A DNA stretch of 64,000 bases from Thermoflavifilum sp. Its GTDB lineage: Bacteria > Bacteroidota > Bacteroidia > Chitinophagales > Chitinophagaceae. Positions 43,365 through 53,334 of the stretch are shown here, piece after piece. The stretch is from assembly GCF_014961315.1 (NCBI RefSeq), contig NZ_CP063141.1:2515173-2579172 (forward strand), in the 5' to 3' direction. The notes beneath the pieces are model-generated. The model saw only the letters and a program-made list of their open reading frames with translations, ran no database searches and was not told the DNA's origin. The position numbers were made by a program, and so were the translations under genes. Position 1 is the first letter of the stretch. Every line of letters begins with the position of its first letter.

Positions 43365-44591
43365 TTATCCGCCTTCATCTACTTCGCCCTCAACATCGTT
43401 TTCGTGTAAAATTTTCATTACGGGTTGCACGTGGTAAACAATGGGATCATAACGATTGGAAAGGATAATCAATGTGGTGGTATCCTTCAAAAACCGATAA
43501 AACACACTGTTGTTACCATGCCACCAGCCGTTATGATAAATAATTTGTTCACCATCGGGATACACCAGCATGCGCCATCCTAAGCCATAGTTGTGAATAC
43601 CGGGATGTTCATGACTGTAGGGCGTATAAGCAAGTTGTAAAATGCTATCGGGAAATAATTTGCCGGAATACAGGGCCTGATCCCATTTCAACAGGTCCTC
43701 CACCGTGCTGTACACGTTCTTATCGCCCACCACACCGTCGAAAGGCACGGTGCGTACTTTTCTACCGCGTGCATCGTAGCTGATGCTCTGGTTGGCCGGT
43801 GCAGGCTCTCGTGGCGTATACACATACGTATCGTGCATGCCCAGCGGTTCAAAGAAAATGCGTTTTAAAAATTCACCGTAGGGTTCATGGGTGATTTCTT
43901 CTACAATGGCGGCCAGTACGCAGTAATTGGTATTGCAATAATTAAAATGCGTATCGGGCTTATATACCGGTCTGGGATGATATTTACATAAAATCCGCAC
44001 CACATCCTGATTGGTCATGAGCCGGGAAGGATCCTTCCAGTAAGACTGACAACAATATAAATAATTGGGCAGACCACTGCGATGATTGAGCAACAATTTA
44101 ATCGTTACACCTTTATACGGGAAATTCGGAAAATATTTCTGTACCGGATCGTTTAAATTGAGCTCGCCGCGCTGGTAAAGCCAGAGCACGGCCATGGCCA
44201 GAAACGGCTTGGAGGTAGAAGCCAGTTGAAATGTGGTGTGTTCATCAATCGGAATATGTTTCGATAAATCGGCATATCCCTGATATCGTTCGAATATCAC
44301 CACACCCTTGCGTGCCACCAGAATAGCACCATTGAATCGTTTTCCAAGTACCCGGTGATAGTATGCATCCAGTGCTTCCTGCATACGAATGGTAGATGGA
44401 CTGTGCAAGACGGCATTTCGCCATTCTGAAATAGAATCAGCCACCCTTGCACGGGCAATCCGATCATATAACACTTCCCGTGAAGACTCTCTTGAATCGG
44501 CCGATTGACAACGACTGAGTAAAAGAAAGATCCATAAAAAGGATAAAGCCTTCACCATGGTCAGGATAGGATTCCACTTTTTCATCTCCAA
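43365..44591 (-). CDS. serine hydrolase, beta-lactamase/class C type, lipoprotein
   Basis: 408 residues. A periplasmic or surface penicillin-binding-protein-like hydrolase. Seen: lipobox LLLSRC (about residue 28), SxxK in STSKPFLAMA (about 129-132), the YxN motif in HFNYCNTNYCV and the HNGWWHGNN segment near the third motif. Whether it acts on peptidoglycan peptides or on esters cannot be told. It is transcribed alone, away from its neighbours. Confidence 0.88.
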   Translation of the reverse strand: MEMKKWNPILTMVKALSFLWIFLLLSRCQSADSRESSREVLYDRIARARVADSISEWRNAVLHSPSTIRMQEALDAYYHRVLGKRFNGAILVARKGVVIFERYQGYADLSKHIPIDEHTTFQLASTSKPFLAMAVLWLYQRGELNLNDPVQKYFPNFPYKGVTIKLLLNHRSGLPNYLYCCQSYWKDPSRLMTNQDVVRILCKYHPRPVYKPDTHFNYCNTNYCVLAAIVEEITHEPYGEFLKRIFFEPLGMHDTYVYTPREPAPANQSISYDARGRKVRTVPFDGVVGDKNVYSTVEDLLKWDQALYSGKLFPDSILQLAYTPYSHEHPGIHNYGLGWRMLVYPDGEQIIYHNGWWHGNNSVFYRFLKDTTTLIILSNRYDPIVYHVQPVMKILHENDVEGEVDEGG

Positions 44592-44804
44592 TGATACTTA
44601 GTCGGAAAACCTGATGCAGGGCACCGCTCACAGCATATACGCGTGATGCATTACACACGAAACCTCACATCAGGCTCATCCGATTTTTTTATAGAAAATG
44701 CAAAGATACAAAGCTATTTTTTGCATAACGATTAAAATATAGGTGTAGTATGTATTTTTGCGACAAAATTTAAAATCTTTTTATCAAATCTATAATTTCA
44801 TTGA

Positions 44805-46037
44805 ATGGATCAGAAGACGAGCTTCCCCAGAGAAAAGATTCGCATTTTACTTTTAGAAAACATCAGCGACTCGGCCGTACAGGCTTTTCGACAGGCCGGT
44901 TATACACAGGTTGAAAAACTAACGCGTGCACTACCGGAAGATGAGTTGATTCAGGCAATCAAAAATGTGCATTTGCTGGGCATTCGTTCCAAAACACAAA
45001 TCACGGAAAAGGTGCTGGATGCCGCTCCACATCTGCATGCGATCGGTTGCTTCTGCATCGGCACCAATCAGGTGAACCTGAAAGCGGCTACAGAAAGGGG
45101 AGTGGCCGTGTTCAACGCTCCTTATTCGAATACACGATCCGTAGCCGAATTGGTCATTGCCCTCGCTATTATGCTGATTCGCAAAATACCTGATAAAAAT
45201 AAAGCCGCTCATGAGGGTATCTGGATGAAAGATGCAAAAGGGAGTTATGAATTACGCGGCAAAACCATGGGCATCATCGGATATGGTAACATCGGCACAC
45301 AGGTGAGCGTGCTTGCAGAAGCCATGGGCATGAAAGTGATCTTTTACGACGTGATTACCAAACTACCGATTGGCAATGCCGAGCCGGTGAAAACCCTGAA
45401 GGAGCTGGTTTCCCGTGCCGATGTGGTAACGCTGCACGTGCCGGCCACCCCACAGACCAAAAACATGATTAACCGTAATCTGCTCAAGCACTTTAAAAAA
45501 GGCGCCATCCTGCTCAACTATGCACGTGGCGACGTCATGGACCTTGAAGCCGTTCGGGACGCTTTACAAAATGGAATCCTCTCCGGAGTAGCCGTGGACG
45601 TATTTCCCGAAGAACCCGAAAAAAACGGGGATCGTTTTGTAACACCCTTACAAAATATGCCGAATGTAATCCTGACACCACATATCGGCGGATCAACCGA
45701 AGAGGCCCAATGGCATATTGGTGAAGACGTGAGCAACAAAATGTTGCAATATCTGGAAAGCGGCACCAGCATAGGTTCACATACGGTACCCCCATTACAC
45801 GTACCTGTGCTTTCCGGCGCACATCGCATCCTGCATATCCATAAAAATGTACCGGGCGTACTCTCGGAAATCAATACCCTGTTATCCAATCACGCAATTA
45901 ATGTGCTGGGACAATATCTTAAAACCAATGAACTCATCGGGTATGTGGTGCTGGATGTGGACACCAAACTTTCTCGTGAAGCCTTTCAACTCCTTAAACA
46001 GGTGAAACATACCATCAAGACCCGGATCCTGTATTAA
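44805..46037 (+). CDS. serA: D-3-phosphoglycerate dehydrogenase
   Basis: 410 residues. First step of serine biosynthesis. Seen: FCIGTNQVNL, the NAD loop GIIGYGNIGTQ, LHVPATPQTKNMINR, YARGDVMD, VDVFPEEP, LTPHIGGSTEEAQ with the catalytic His, and a C-terminal ACT domain (about 335-410) that senses serine. Length matches E. coli-type SerA. A TATTTTTG box at 44753-44760 lies upstream. The glucokinase gene follows after 62 bases. Confidence 0.95.
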   Translation: MDQKTSFPREKIRILLLENISDSAVQAFRQAGYTQVEKLTRALPEDELIQAIKNVHLLGIRSKTQITEKVLDAAPHLHAIGCFCIGTNQVNLKAATERGVAVFNAPYSNTRSVAELVIALAIMLIRKIPDKNKAAHEGIWMKDAKGSYELRGKTMGIIGYGNIGTQVSVLAEAMGMKVIFYDVITKLPIGNAEPVKTLKELVSRADVVTLHVPATPQTKNMINRNLLKHFKKGAILLNYARGDVMDLEAVRDALQNGILSGVAVDVFPEEPEKNGDRFVTPLQNMPNVILTPHIGGSTEEAQWHIGEDVSNKMLQYLESGTSIGSHTVPPLHVPVLSGAHRILHIHKNVPGVLSEINTLLSNHAINVLGQYLKTNELIGYVVLDVDTKLSREAFQLLKQVKHTIKTRILY

Positions 46038-46099
46038 TTCTTTTGTCAGGTCATCCGCTTTGTCGTAATTTGAAAAATGTTTAAAACAATTCCATCGGC

Positions 46100-47170
46100 A
46101 TGACCAACCTCAATTCCGAATCGAGCACCTGGCTTCCGCTTTATTTACCTGCCTGGGGAAAAAAGCAATCGTGCTGCATCCTGGCAGCAGACGTGGGCGG
46201 TACCAAAACCAACCTGGCGCTTTATGAAATTCAGGGCTATCACCCCATCTGTCTGGTCGAAGCCAGCTATCATTCCAAAGATTACGATAGCTTTTCGCTG
46301 ATTGTAAAAGATTTTCTGGAAAATAAAACCTCGGAAAAGCCCCTGCGCCTCTGTGCGGGCGTGGCAGGTCCTGTGATCGATGGTAAGGTGGAAGTTACCA
46401 ACCTGCCCTGGAAATTGGATCAACGCATCGTAAGTAAAGTGGTGGGCATTGACGAAGTGATTTTCATCAACGATTTGCAGGCTACCGCCTACGGATTGGC
46501 TGCATTGAATAAACAAGAAGTATATATCATCCGGAATGCCGATGATATGACGCCCGGCAACGTAGCGGTCATCGCCCCCGGAACAGGCCTGGGTGAAGCC
46601 GGTTTATATTTCGATGGCAAATATTACCATCCTTTCGCTACGGAAGGCGGCCACTGTGATTTTGCGCCCCGACACGAAATCGATATTGCCCTGCTGCAAT
46701 ACCTGCAGAAGCGAGTGGAAGTGGTGAGCTGGGAACATGTGGTATCGGGCATGGGCATCGTCAACATCTATAACTTTTTACGGGACACTCACCAGATAGA
46801 AGAACCAGCTGCACTCCATCAGCAGTTAGAAGACGCGCACGATAAAGCCGCCCTGATCAGTGAAGCGGCTATCCGCAATGAATTTCCCATTTGCCGGGAA
46901 ACCATGCGTCTGTTTGTGCGCTATCTGGCCCACGAAGCAGCCAACCTGGTATTGAAACACAAGGCTACAGGCGGACTTTATCTGGGAGGGGGTATCCCGC
47001 CGAAAATCATCGATCTGCTCATCGAAGAACGATTCTACACCCATTACCTGCACTGCGACCGCATGCAGGAACTGGTGGAAAAAGTGCCGATCTACGTGGT
47101 GCTCAACGATAAAACCGCTTTGTTAGGCGCCGCCTATTATGCTGCCTACGGGCCTCATGCCCTGAATTAA
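46100..47170 (+). CDS. glk: glucokinase
   Basis: 356 residues. Phosphorylates glucose with ATP. Seen: the phosphate loop ADVGGTKTNLALYE, LCAGVAGPV, TNLPWKLD, INDLQATAYGLA, IAPGTGLGEAGLYF, EGGHCDFAPR and GGLYLGGGIPPKI, in the order of bacterial Glk (PF02685). Length is slightly above E. coli (321) because of a longer N-terminus. It is followed head to tail-end by the convergent 3-hydroxyacyl-CoA dehydrogenase. Confidence 0.93.
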   Translation: MTNLNSESSTWLPLYLPAWGKKQSCCILAADVGGTKTNLALYEIQGYHPICLVEASYHSKDYDSFSLIVKDFLENKTSEKPLRLCAGVAGPVIDGKVEVTNLPWKLDQRIVSKVVGIDEVIFINDLQATAYGLAALNKQEVYIIRNADDMTPGNVAVIAPGTGLGEAGLYFDGKYYHPFATEGGHCDFAPRHEIDIALLQYLQKRVEVVSWEHVVSGMGIVNIYNFLRDTHQIEEPAALHQQLEDAHDKAALISEAAIRNEFPICRETMRLFVRYLAHEAANLVLKHKATGGLYLGGGIPPKIIDLLIEERFYTHYLHCDRMQELVEKVPIYVVLNDKTALLGAAYYAAYGPHALN

Positions 47171-47188
47171 ACGTCGTTTAAAGAGCAA

Positions 47189-48091
47189 TTAAAACGTGCG
47201 ATCCGTAAGAAATATCGGATTGACTTCTTTTTCCTTTGAGCCAGCTTTGTACCGATAAAATCCTGCTCCCGATTTCACACCCAGACAACCCGCCTGCACC
47301 ATCTTCACCAGAAGCGGACACGGTGCATATTTAGGCTCGCCCAACCCTTCATGAAGTACCTGCAGGATGGATAAACATACGTCGAGCCCGATGAAATCGG
47401 CCAGCTGCAAGGGTCCCATCGGATGACCCATGCCCAGCTTCATGATGGTATCGATGGCTTCCACTCCGGCCACACCCTGTTGCAAAGTATATATCGCTTC
47501 GTTGATCATGGGCATCAAAATCCGATTGGATATAAACCCCGGATAATCATTTACCAGACAGGGGGTCTTACCCAGCTGTCGACTCAACTCCACAATGGTG
47601 GTAGTAACAGCCGAATCGGTATGAAACCCGTTGATGATTTCAACCAGCGGCATGACGGGAACCGGATTCATAAAATGCATGCCGATGACCCGCTGCGGAC
47701 GACGGGTGACAGCTGCCAGTCGGGTAATGGAAATCGAAGAGGTATTGGAAGCCAAGATGGCTGATTCAGGCGCCAGCTGATCCATCTGGCGGAACAGCTC
47801 TTCTTTGAGCTCCTGCTTTTCAGTGGCGGCTTCAACCACCAGTTCAGCATGCTGCAGAGCCTCCGGCATCCGGGTAAACAGATGAATGCGACGCATCAAT
47901 TCTTCAACCTGTTGCGCGGTAAGGATTTGCTTTTTCACCTGCCGATCGGCGTTCTGACGGATGGTTTGCAGGGCTTTTTGCAGGATATCCTCACGGATAT
48001 CCACGAGGTTGACCTCAAATCCATACTGAGCGAATACATGCGCGATACCATTTCCCATGGTACCCGCTCCAATAACGGTTATATGTTTCAT
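47189..48091 (-). CDS. 3-hydroxybutyryl-CoA (3-hydroxyacyl-CoA) dehydrogenase
   Basis: 300 residues. NAD-dependent oxidation of 3-hydroxyacyl-CoA. Seen: GAGTMGNGIAHVFAQYG, VEAATEKQELKEELFRQMD, ASNTSSISITRLA, GMHFMNPVPVMPLVEII with the catalytic His region, and C-terminal ADFIGLDVCLSILQVLHEGLGEPKY and LGVKSGAGFYRY. It is the single-domain Hbd type. Fits with the two acyl-CoA dehydrogenases and carboxylase in the window as part of fatty-acid or amino-acid breakdown. Confidence 0.93.
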   Translation of the reverse strand: MKHITVIGAGTMGNGIAHVFAQYGFEVNLVDIREDILQKALQTIRQNADRQVKKQILTAQQVEELMRRIHLFTRMPEALQHAELVVEAATEKQELKEELFRQMDQLAPESAILASNTSSISITRLAAVTRRPQRVIGMHFMNPVPVMPLVEIINGFHTDSAVTTTIVELSRQLGKTPCLVNDYPGFISNRILMPMINEAIYTLQQGVAGVEAIDTIMKLGMGHPMGPLQLADFIGLDVCLSILQVLHEGLGEPKYAPCPLLVKMVQAGCLGVKSGAGFYRYKAGSKEKEVNPIFLTDRTF

Positions 48092-48198
48092 AAGCGGCTG
48101 GTTTATTCAACAAACAATATTAAGCTGTGCCCACCGGAAAGCCAAATAAGGTGCGCGCATTTCAATATGAAAACAGGAATGCACAAAATAGGCAGAAG

Positions 48199-48837
48199 CT
48201 AGTCCTTTCGCTTGAAATCCCCGTTTTTCCAGGCCTGGATAAACTGCGCCCAGGCGAGCGGATTGAAAATATTTTGTGGAGGAAGCTGTCCAGCATACGA
48301 GATACGCTGGGCCTGTTGATTCAAATAAAGTTGTGTAGCTTCCGAAGCATCGGGAGGGAGCGTGAGCGCCAGAATACGCAATTTGGCGGCTTCGGTGTTC
48401 TTACGAGCAATCTCATATTTGTCGTCCGGAAATTTGTAATTCACAAATTCTCGAGCAAATTCTTCCGGACTTGGATAAGGTCTGATGATGGTTTCCGGCA
48501 GATAAATCGTGTCGGCAACCATGAGCTGAATCATGGAAAAATGATTCCCCTTTAAATCGAGTGGAATACGTACATCTTTAGGTCTGAAGCCAATAGCGCT
48601 GAAATGAATGGTATCGCCCCTGTAAGCTACAATATCGAATACGCCCTGATCATTGGAAAGTGTGCCACGATCCTGACCTTTTACCGTAATAGAAACACCG
48701 GGTATGGCCTGCAGGCTATCAGCCGTAAGCACCACACCCGAAAATTCAACAACCGTATCACGGGCGGTGTGATGCTGGGCAAAGACTACGGAATGGAAAA
48801 AAATAAGTAAACTACCGATCCATAGAGACTTTTTCAC
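48199..48837 (-). CDS. carboxypeptidase-regulatory-like domain protein
   Basis: 212 residues. Signal peptide to about residue 20, then a single carboxypeptidase-regulatory-like beta domain (FSGVVLTADSLQAIPGVSITVKG, DIVAYRGDTIHFSAIGFRPKDV) and a helical C-terminal half (EEFAREFVNYKFPDDKYEIARKN...). A stand-alone periplasmic or surface protein common in Bacteroidota; function unknown. It lacks the barrel that follows the same domain in the OMP genes of the peptide locus. Confidence 0.8.
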   Translation of the reverse strand: MKKSLWIGSLLIFFHSVVFAQHHTARDTVVEFSGVVLTADSLQAIPGVSITVKGQDRGTLSNDQGVFDIVAYRGDTIHFSAIGFRPKDVRIPLDLKGNHFSMIQLMVADTIYLPETIIRPYPSPEEFAREFVNYKFPDDKYEIARKNTEAAKLRILALTLPPDASEATQLYLNQQAQRISYAGQLPPQNIFNPLAWAQFIQAWKNGDFKRKD

Positions 48838-49056
48838 AAGCGTATTTTTCAGGCAAAAGATATCACAAAACTACCTGTCAAATATAAGAAAATTTGCCAC
48901 ATATCGCATGAACGCTATACGGTTGAAGTAGCGATACAAACTTTGTGATTTGTTAAGCGAATATCATTTCAGGAAATATTTTCTCAGTGAAACCGGCAAG
49001 TTGACAGATTCCTGTAAGGGATGCGCTAATTTTGTTATTCGTAAATATTTGAACGC

Positions 49057-50133
49057 ATGATTACTGAACAACAGGTTTTAGCCGCTTTGAGTCAGGTACA
49101 GGATCCGGATCTGGGCCGCGACCTGGTTAGCCTGAACATGATACAGGATTTGCAGATTGAGGGCAAGAAGATTCGTTTTAAAATCGTGCTGACCACACCC
49201 GCCTGTCCGGTGAAAGATGCCATGCAACAGGCCTGCATCAATGCTATTCACATGATGGTCGATCCCACGGCGGAAGTGGAAATTCAAATGGAATCGCGTA
49301 CCACAAGCCGGCGGCAGGATAATCGAGTGATTTTACCGGATGTAAAAAACATCATTGCCGTGGCCTCAGGTAAAGGAGGCGTGGGCAAATCCACCATATC
49401 CACCAATCTGGCCCTGGCTATAGCCCAGCGGGGAGCCAAAGTTGGACTCATGGATGCCGATATTTATGGCCCGAGTATTCCCATCATGCTGGGATTAAAA
49501 GGCGAACGCCCACGTATGGCCCAGGTGCAGGGCCGTCCGATGATCGTGCCCATATTGCGATTCGGTATAGAAGTGATGTCGATTGGCTTGCTGGTCGACG
49601 AAAAACAGGCCGTTATCTGGCGAGGCCCTATGGCCAGCAGTGCCGTGCGCCAGTTCATGACCGATATCTACTGGGGCGCACTGGATTATCTGGTAATCGA
49701 CCTTCCTCCCGGTACCGGCGATATTCACCTTACCCTGGTGCAACAGGTACCCCTCACCGGGGCCATCGTGGTCACGACCCCGCAGGATGTAGCCCTTGCC
49801 GATGCGCGCAAAGCGCTGGGCATGTTCAATACGCCCCAGATTAAAGTGCCCGTAGTGGGCGTCGTAGAAAACATGGCCTATTTCAGTCCACCCGATCTGC
49901 CCGACCGCAAATACTACCTCTTCGGAAAAGAGGGCGGCAAAAAACTGGCGGAAGAGTTTGATGTGCCTTTCCTCGGACAGATTCCGATTGTCGAAAACAT
50001 CCGCGAAGGCGGCGATATCGGTGTACCCGCCATGGTCTCAGACGATGAGATTTCCCGAAAAGCCTTTGAAGCTTTCGCTGACCAGACCATCCGTTCCATC
50101 GCTAAACTCAATGCAAGTTTACAACCTGCTTGA
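49057..50133 (+). CDS. mrp: Mrp/NBP35-family iron-sulfur cluster carrier ATPase
   Basis: 358 residues. Loads Fe-S clusters onto target proteins. Seen: N-terminal DUF59 (MIP18-like) domain (1-90; VQDPDLGRDLVSLNMI), deviant Walker A GKGGVGKSTISTNLALA, DADIYGPSIPIMLG, LDYLVIDLPPGTGDIHL and a VENMAYF region. The CxxC pair of many Mrp proteins is not seen (the segment after VENM reads AYFSPPDLPD), which may be a genuine difference. A TAATTTTG box at 49027-49034 may be its -7 element. Confidence 0.93.
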   Translation: MITEQQVLAALSQVQDPDLGRDLVSLNMIQDLQIEGKKIRFKIVLTTPACPVKDAMQQACINAIHMMVDPTAEVEIQMESRTTSRRQDNRVILPDVKNIIAVASGKGGVGKSTISTNLALAIAQRGAKVGLMDADIYGPSIPIMLGLKGERPRMAQVQGRPMIVPILRFGIEVMSIGLLVDEKQAVIWRGPMASSAVRQFMTDIYWGALDYLVIDLPPGTGDIHLTLVQQVPLTGAIVVTTPQDVALADARKALGMFNTPQIKVPVVGVVENMAYFSPPDLPDRKYYLFGKEGGKKLAEEFDVPFLGQIPIVENIREGGDIGVPAMVSDDEISRKAFEAFADQTIRSIAKLNASLQPA

Positions 50134-50221
50134 TTTAAAATTAAATTTTAAATAAAAACATATAACCATTGATGGTTAATAATAAATCACAACATATTTA
50201 CATTTTAATTTTAAATCTTGC

Positions 50222-51037
50222 ATGAGCCGGGAATTGCTCCTCAACCGTATGCTGGAAAGGGAATCCTGCCTTTGTGTGGGCTTAGATCCGGATAGGGATA
50301 AAATACCCGTTCACCTTTCTACGACTGCCGAACATCCCGTCCTGGCCTTTAATCGGGCTATCATCCAGGCTACGGCTCCTTATTGCATTGCCTATAAGCT
50401 CAACACCGCTTTTTATGAAGTCATGGGTGCCGACGGCTGGAAAATCCTCGAGCAAACCCTTGCCTGCATTCCAGATACGCATCTAAAAATCATAGACGCC
50501 AAAAGGGGGGATGTGGGGCATACCGCCGAACAATATGCCCGGACTTTTTTTGAAACCCTGCAGGCCGACGCCGTCACGGTTTCCCCTCTGCTTGGAAAAG
50601 ACAGTCTGGAGCCGTTTTTTGCATATTCAAATAAATGGACCATTGTGCTGGGGCTCACGTCTAATCCCGGCAGCCGGGATTTCCTGCAGTTGCCATACCA
50701 GCACTCCACCTGGTATGCGCATATCATGCAGCAGGTGGCCGACTGGGCATCTCCCGACCAGCTGATGTTTGTGGTAGGTGCCACCTGGCCCGAGCAGTTT
50801 AAAACGCTACGAACTCAGTTTCCCGAACATTTTTTCCTCGTGCCGGGAGTAGGTGCACAGGGAGGTGAACTTCAGGTGCTCCTGAAGCATGGCTTCAACT
50901 CCCGGGCCGGCATCCTGGTGAATGTATCCAGAGCCATTCTCTACGCCTCATCGGGTGAAGATTTTGCAGCGGCTGCCGCCCGGCAGGCCCTCACTTATGC
51001 CCGGCAGATGGGCGATTACCTGAAAGCCATAGCCTGA
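50222..51037 (+). CDS. pyrF: orotidine 5'-phosphate decarboxylase
   Basis: 271 residues. Last step of UMP synthesis. Seen: LCVGLDPDRDKIP, YKLNTAFYE, the catalytic IIDAKRGDVGHTAEQYA, TVSPLLGKDSLEPF and VGATWPEQF, a type-2 PyrF. The gene begins 88 bases after mrp in an A+T-rich gap and is followed by the glutaryl-CoA dehydrogenase. Confidence 0.95.
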   Translation: MSRELLLNRMLERESCLCVGLDPDRDKIPVHLSTTAEHPVLAFNRAIIQATAPYCIAYKLNTAFYEVMGADGWKILEQTLACIPDTHLKIIDAKRGDVGHTAEQYARTFFETLQADAVTVSPLLGKDSLEPFFAYSNKWTIVLGLTSNPGSRDFLQLPYQHSTWYAHIMQQVADWASPDQLMFVVGATWPEQFKTLRTQFPEHFFLVPGVGAQGGELQVLLKHGFNSRAGILVNVSRAILYASSGEDFAAAAARQALTYARQMGDYLKAIA

Positions 51038-51114
51038 TTTGCCGTTAAAAAGGCTCAACTCCTGCTGATCGCTCGCCAAACAATTCGTATTTTGCCCATC
51101 TAAACTCGGCCTGC

Positions 51115-52293
51115 ATGAAAACAGATCTCTTCCAGTCACCAGACTACTACCGGATCGACGACCTGTTAACCGAAGAACACAAGTGGATCCGGGATTCGGT
51201 ACGGCAATGGGTGAAAAAAGCCGTGACGCCCATCATCGAAGATTGCTGCGAGCGCGCTGTATTTCACAAAGCCTGGTTTCCCGAACTGGGTCAGCTGGGC
51301 TGCCTGGGCCCCACCATCCCTCAGGAATATGGTGGCGCCGGGCTCGACGAGATTGCCTATGGATTGATGATGCAGGAACTGGAACGCGGGGATAGTGCCG
51401 TACGCTCGGCTGCTTCCGTCCAGGGTTCGCTGGTGATGTACCCCATTTATCTGTTCGGCAGCGAGGCGCAGAAACGTAAATACCTGCCCGCGCTGGCTCG
51501 AGGAGAAAAAATCGGTTGCTTCGGCCTCACCGAGCCCGATCACGGCTCTAATCCGGCCGGCATGACCAGTCGCCTCACCGACCGGGGCGATCATCTGGAG
51601 CTGAATGGCAGCAAGATGTGGATCTCCAATGCCCCTATCGCCGATATAGCCATCGTGTGGGCCAAAGATGAAAACGACCAGATTCGCGGCGTGATTGTAG
51701 AACGTGGTATGGAAGGTTTTTCCACACCGGAAACCAAAGGCAAATGGAGCCTGCGAGCCAGCGCCACCGGGGAACTGGTTTTCGATCAGGTGAAAATCCC
51801 CAAAGACAACCTGCTACCTGCCGCACAGGGACTGAAAGCGCCTCTTCAATGCCTTTCTTCGGCTCGTTATGGCATCGCCTGGGGCGCGGTGGGAGCCGCC
51901 ATGGATTGCTACGATACCGCCCTGCGGTATGCCAGAGAACGCAAACAATTCGGTCGGCCTATCGCCGGCTTTCAGCTCATCCAGAAAAAATTGGCCGAGA
52001 TGATTACTGAAATCACCAAAGCCCAGCTGCTGAACTGGCGCCTGGGTGTATTGAAAAATGAAAATAAAGCCACGCCGGCGCAGATCTCCATGGCCAAACG
52101 CAATGCCTGCACAATAGCTACCCATATCGCCCGCGAAGCCAGGCAAATACTCGGTGCCATGGGCATCACAGGCGAATATCCCGTCATGCGCCATCTCATG
52201 AACCTCGAAAGTGTGATTACCTATGAGGGAACCCACGAAATTCATTTGCTTATCACCGGGGAAGATATTACGGGCATAAATGCATTTGTATAA
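51115..52293 (+). CDS. acyl-CoA dehydrogenase, glutaryl-CoA dehydrogenase type
   Basis: 392 residues. Oxidative decarboxylation of glutaryl-CoA to crotonyl-CoA in lysine/tryptophan breakdown (family assignment). Seen: IPQEYGGAGLDEIAYGLMMQELERGDSAVRS with the Arg that binds the glutaryl carboxylate, FGLTEPDHGSNPAGM, WISNAPIADI, RKQFGRPIAGFQLIQ and TYEGTHEIHLL with the catalytic Glu. These points separate it from the short-chain dehydrogenase at 3013. aroK follows with only a few bases between. Confidence 0.88.
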   Translation: MKTDLFQSPDYYRIDDLLTEEHKWIRDSVRQWVKKAVTPIIEDCCERAVFHKAWFPELGQLGCLGPTIPQEYGGAGLDEIAYGLMMQELERGDSAVRSAASVQGSLVMYPIYLFGSEAQKRKYLPALARGEKIGCFGLTEPDHGSNPAGMTSRLTDRGDHLELNGSKMWISNAPIADIAIVWAKDENDQIRGVIVERGMEGFSTPETKGKWSLRASATGELVFDQVKIPKDNLLPAAQGLKAPLQCLSSARYGIAWGAVGAAMDCYDTALRYARERKQFGRPIAGFQLIQKKLAEMITEITKAQLLNWRLGVLKNENKATPAQISMAKRNACTIATHIAREARQILGAMGITGEYPVMRHLMNLESVITYEGTHEIHLLITGEDITGINAFV

Positions 52294-52297
52294 AAAA

Positions 52298-52840
52298 ATG
52301 AATATGCGCATCTTTTTGTGGGGGTTTATGGGCGCCGGAAAATCTTTTCTGGGCAAAGCACTTGCCGATGCCCTGCAAATTCCGTTTTATGATCTGGATA
52401 CAGCGATTGAATCCATGGCTCAAAAATCGATTGCCGACCTCTTCGCCGAACATGGAGAAGCTTATTTCCGAAAGCTGGAAACACAAACCCTTCATAGCTT
52501 TGAAACCAAACCAGCTTTCGTGATAGCCTGTGGCGGGGGCACACCCTGCTATGCAGATAATGCCAGATGGATGAAACAACAGGGCATCACGGTATGGATA
52601 AATCCGCCTGTTGAAACGCTGGTGAAACGCCTGAAATCCGAAAAACTGCACCGCCCCTTGCTTGCGCAGGTACCCGACGATCAACTGGAAGAAGTGGTGC
52701 GCCAGAGGCTGGCCCAACGCATCATCTATTACAGCCAGGCACACCTGATCATACGGGAAGAATGCATCCCTATCAACATATTGAAAGATCAACTACAACG
52801 CATAGCCGATCAACGCACTTCATCAAACCAGCATTCCTAA
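52298..52840 (+). CDS. aroK: shikimate kinase
   Basis: About 180 residues from MNMRIFLWGFMGAGKS. Phosphorylates shikimate in aromatic amino-acid biosynthesis. Seen: P-loop GFMGAGKSFLG, LDTAIE with the Mg-binding Asp, FRKLETQTL, IACGGGTPC and VWINPPVETLVKRL, with the lid segment RPLL. The start is placed five bases after the stop of the preceding gene; an ATG six bases on is possible, and an earlier ATG would overlap the previous gene. Confidence 0.93.
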   Translation: MNMRIFLWGFMGAGKSFLGKALADALQIPFYDLDTAIESMAQKSIADLFAEHGEAYFRKLETQTLHSFETKPAFVIACGGGTPCYADNARWMKQQGITVWINPPVETLVKRLKSEKLHRPLLAQVPDDQLEEVVRQRLAQRIIYYSQAHLIIREECIPINILKDQLQRIADQRTSSNQHS

Positions 52841-52851
52841 AACCAGAACCT

Positions 52852-53256
52852 ATGAGCGGAAAACTGATGTTGTTCATTGCCTGTATCTCAGGAGCAAGCA
52901 GTGTTGCACTCGGCGCATTCGGCGCACATATCCTGAAGTCGATGCTTACTGCCGACCAATTGAATATTTACGAAACCGCCGTCCGATACCAGTTTTACCA
53001 TAGCCTGGCCTTGCTTGCAAACGGCCTGTTGATTGTATATGCCGGACAGCATGCGAATTCAATGATTTGGTCAACCATTTCAGCTTATGCATTTATAGCC
53101 GGCCTGTTGTCGTTTTCTGGATCATTGTATTTGATCATTGCTATGCAATATCATCAAATTTCTACTCCATGGTGGATAGGCATGCTTACACCGCTGGGTG
53201 GACTTTGTTTTATACTGGGCTGGATTTCCCTTGCCGTTGCCGCGTGGAAGATATGA
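52852..53256 (+). CDS. DUF423 family membrane protein
   Basis: 134 residues, four transmembrane helices. Seen: the family mark GALGAFGAHxL, here VALGAFGAHILK, then YHSLALLANGLL, a Gly/Ser membrane stretch SGSLYLI, and TPLGGLCFILGW. Function unknown. The frame is open upstream inside aroK, but 52852 gives the family's normal N-terminus. Confidence 0.9.
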   Translation: MSGKLMLFIACISGASSVALGAFGAHILKSMLTADQLNIYETAVRYQFYHSLALLANGLLIVYAGQHANSMIWSTISAYAFIAGLLSFSGSLYLIIAMQYHQISTPWWIGMLTPLGGLCFILGWISLAVAAWKI

Positions 53257-53334
53257 TATGGCATCGAATATGCCTTTGCAAAAAGAAGGACTGCACGTAT
53301 CAAAATCTCAGGGTATCTTTGTGATGGAATCGTT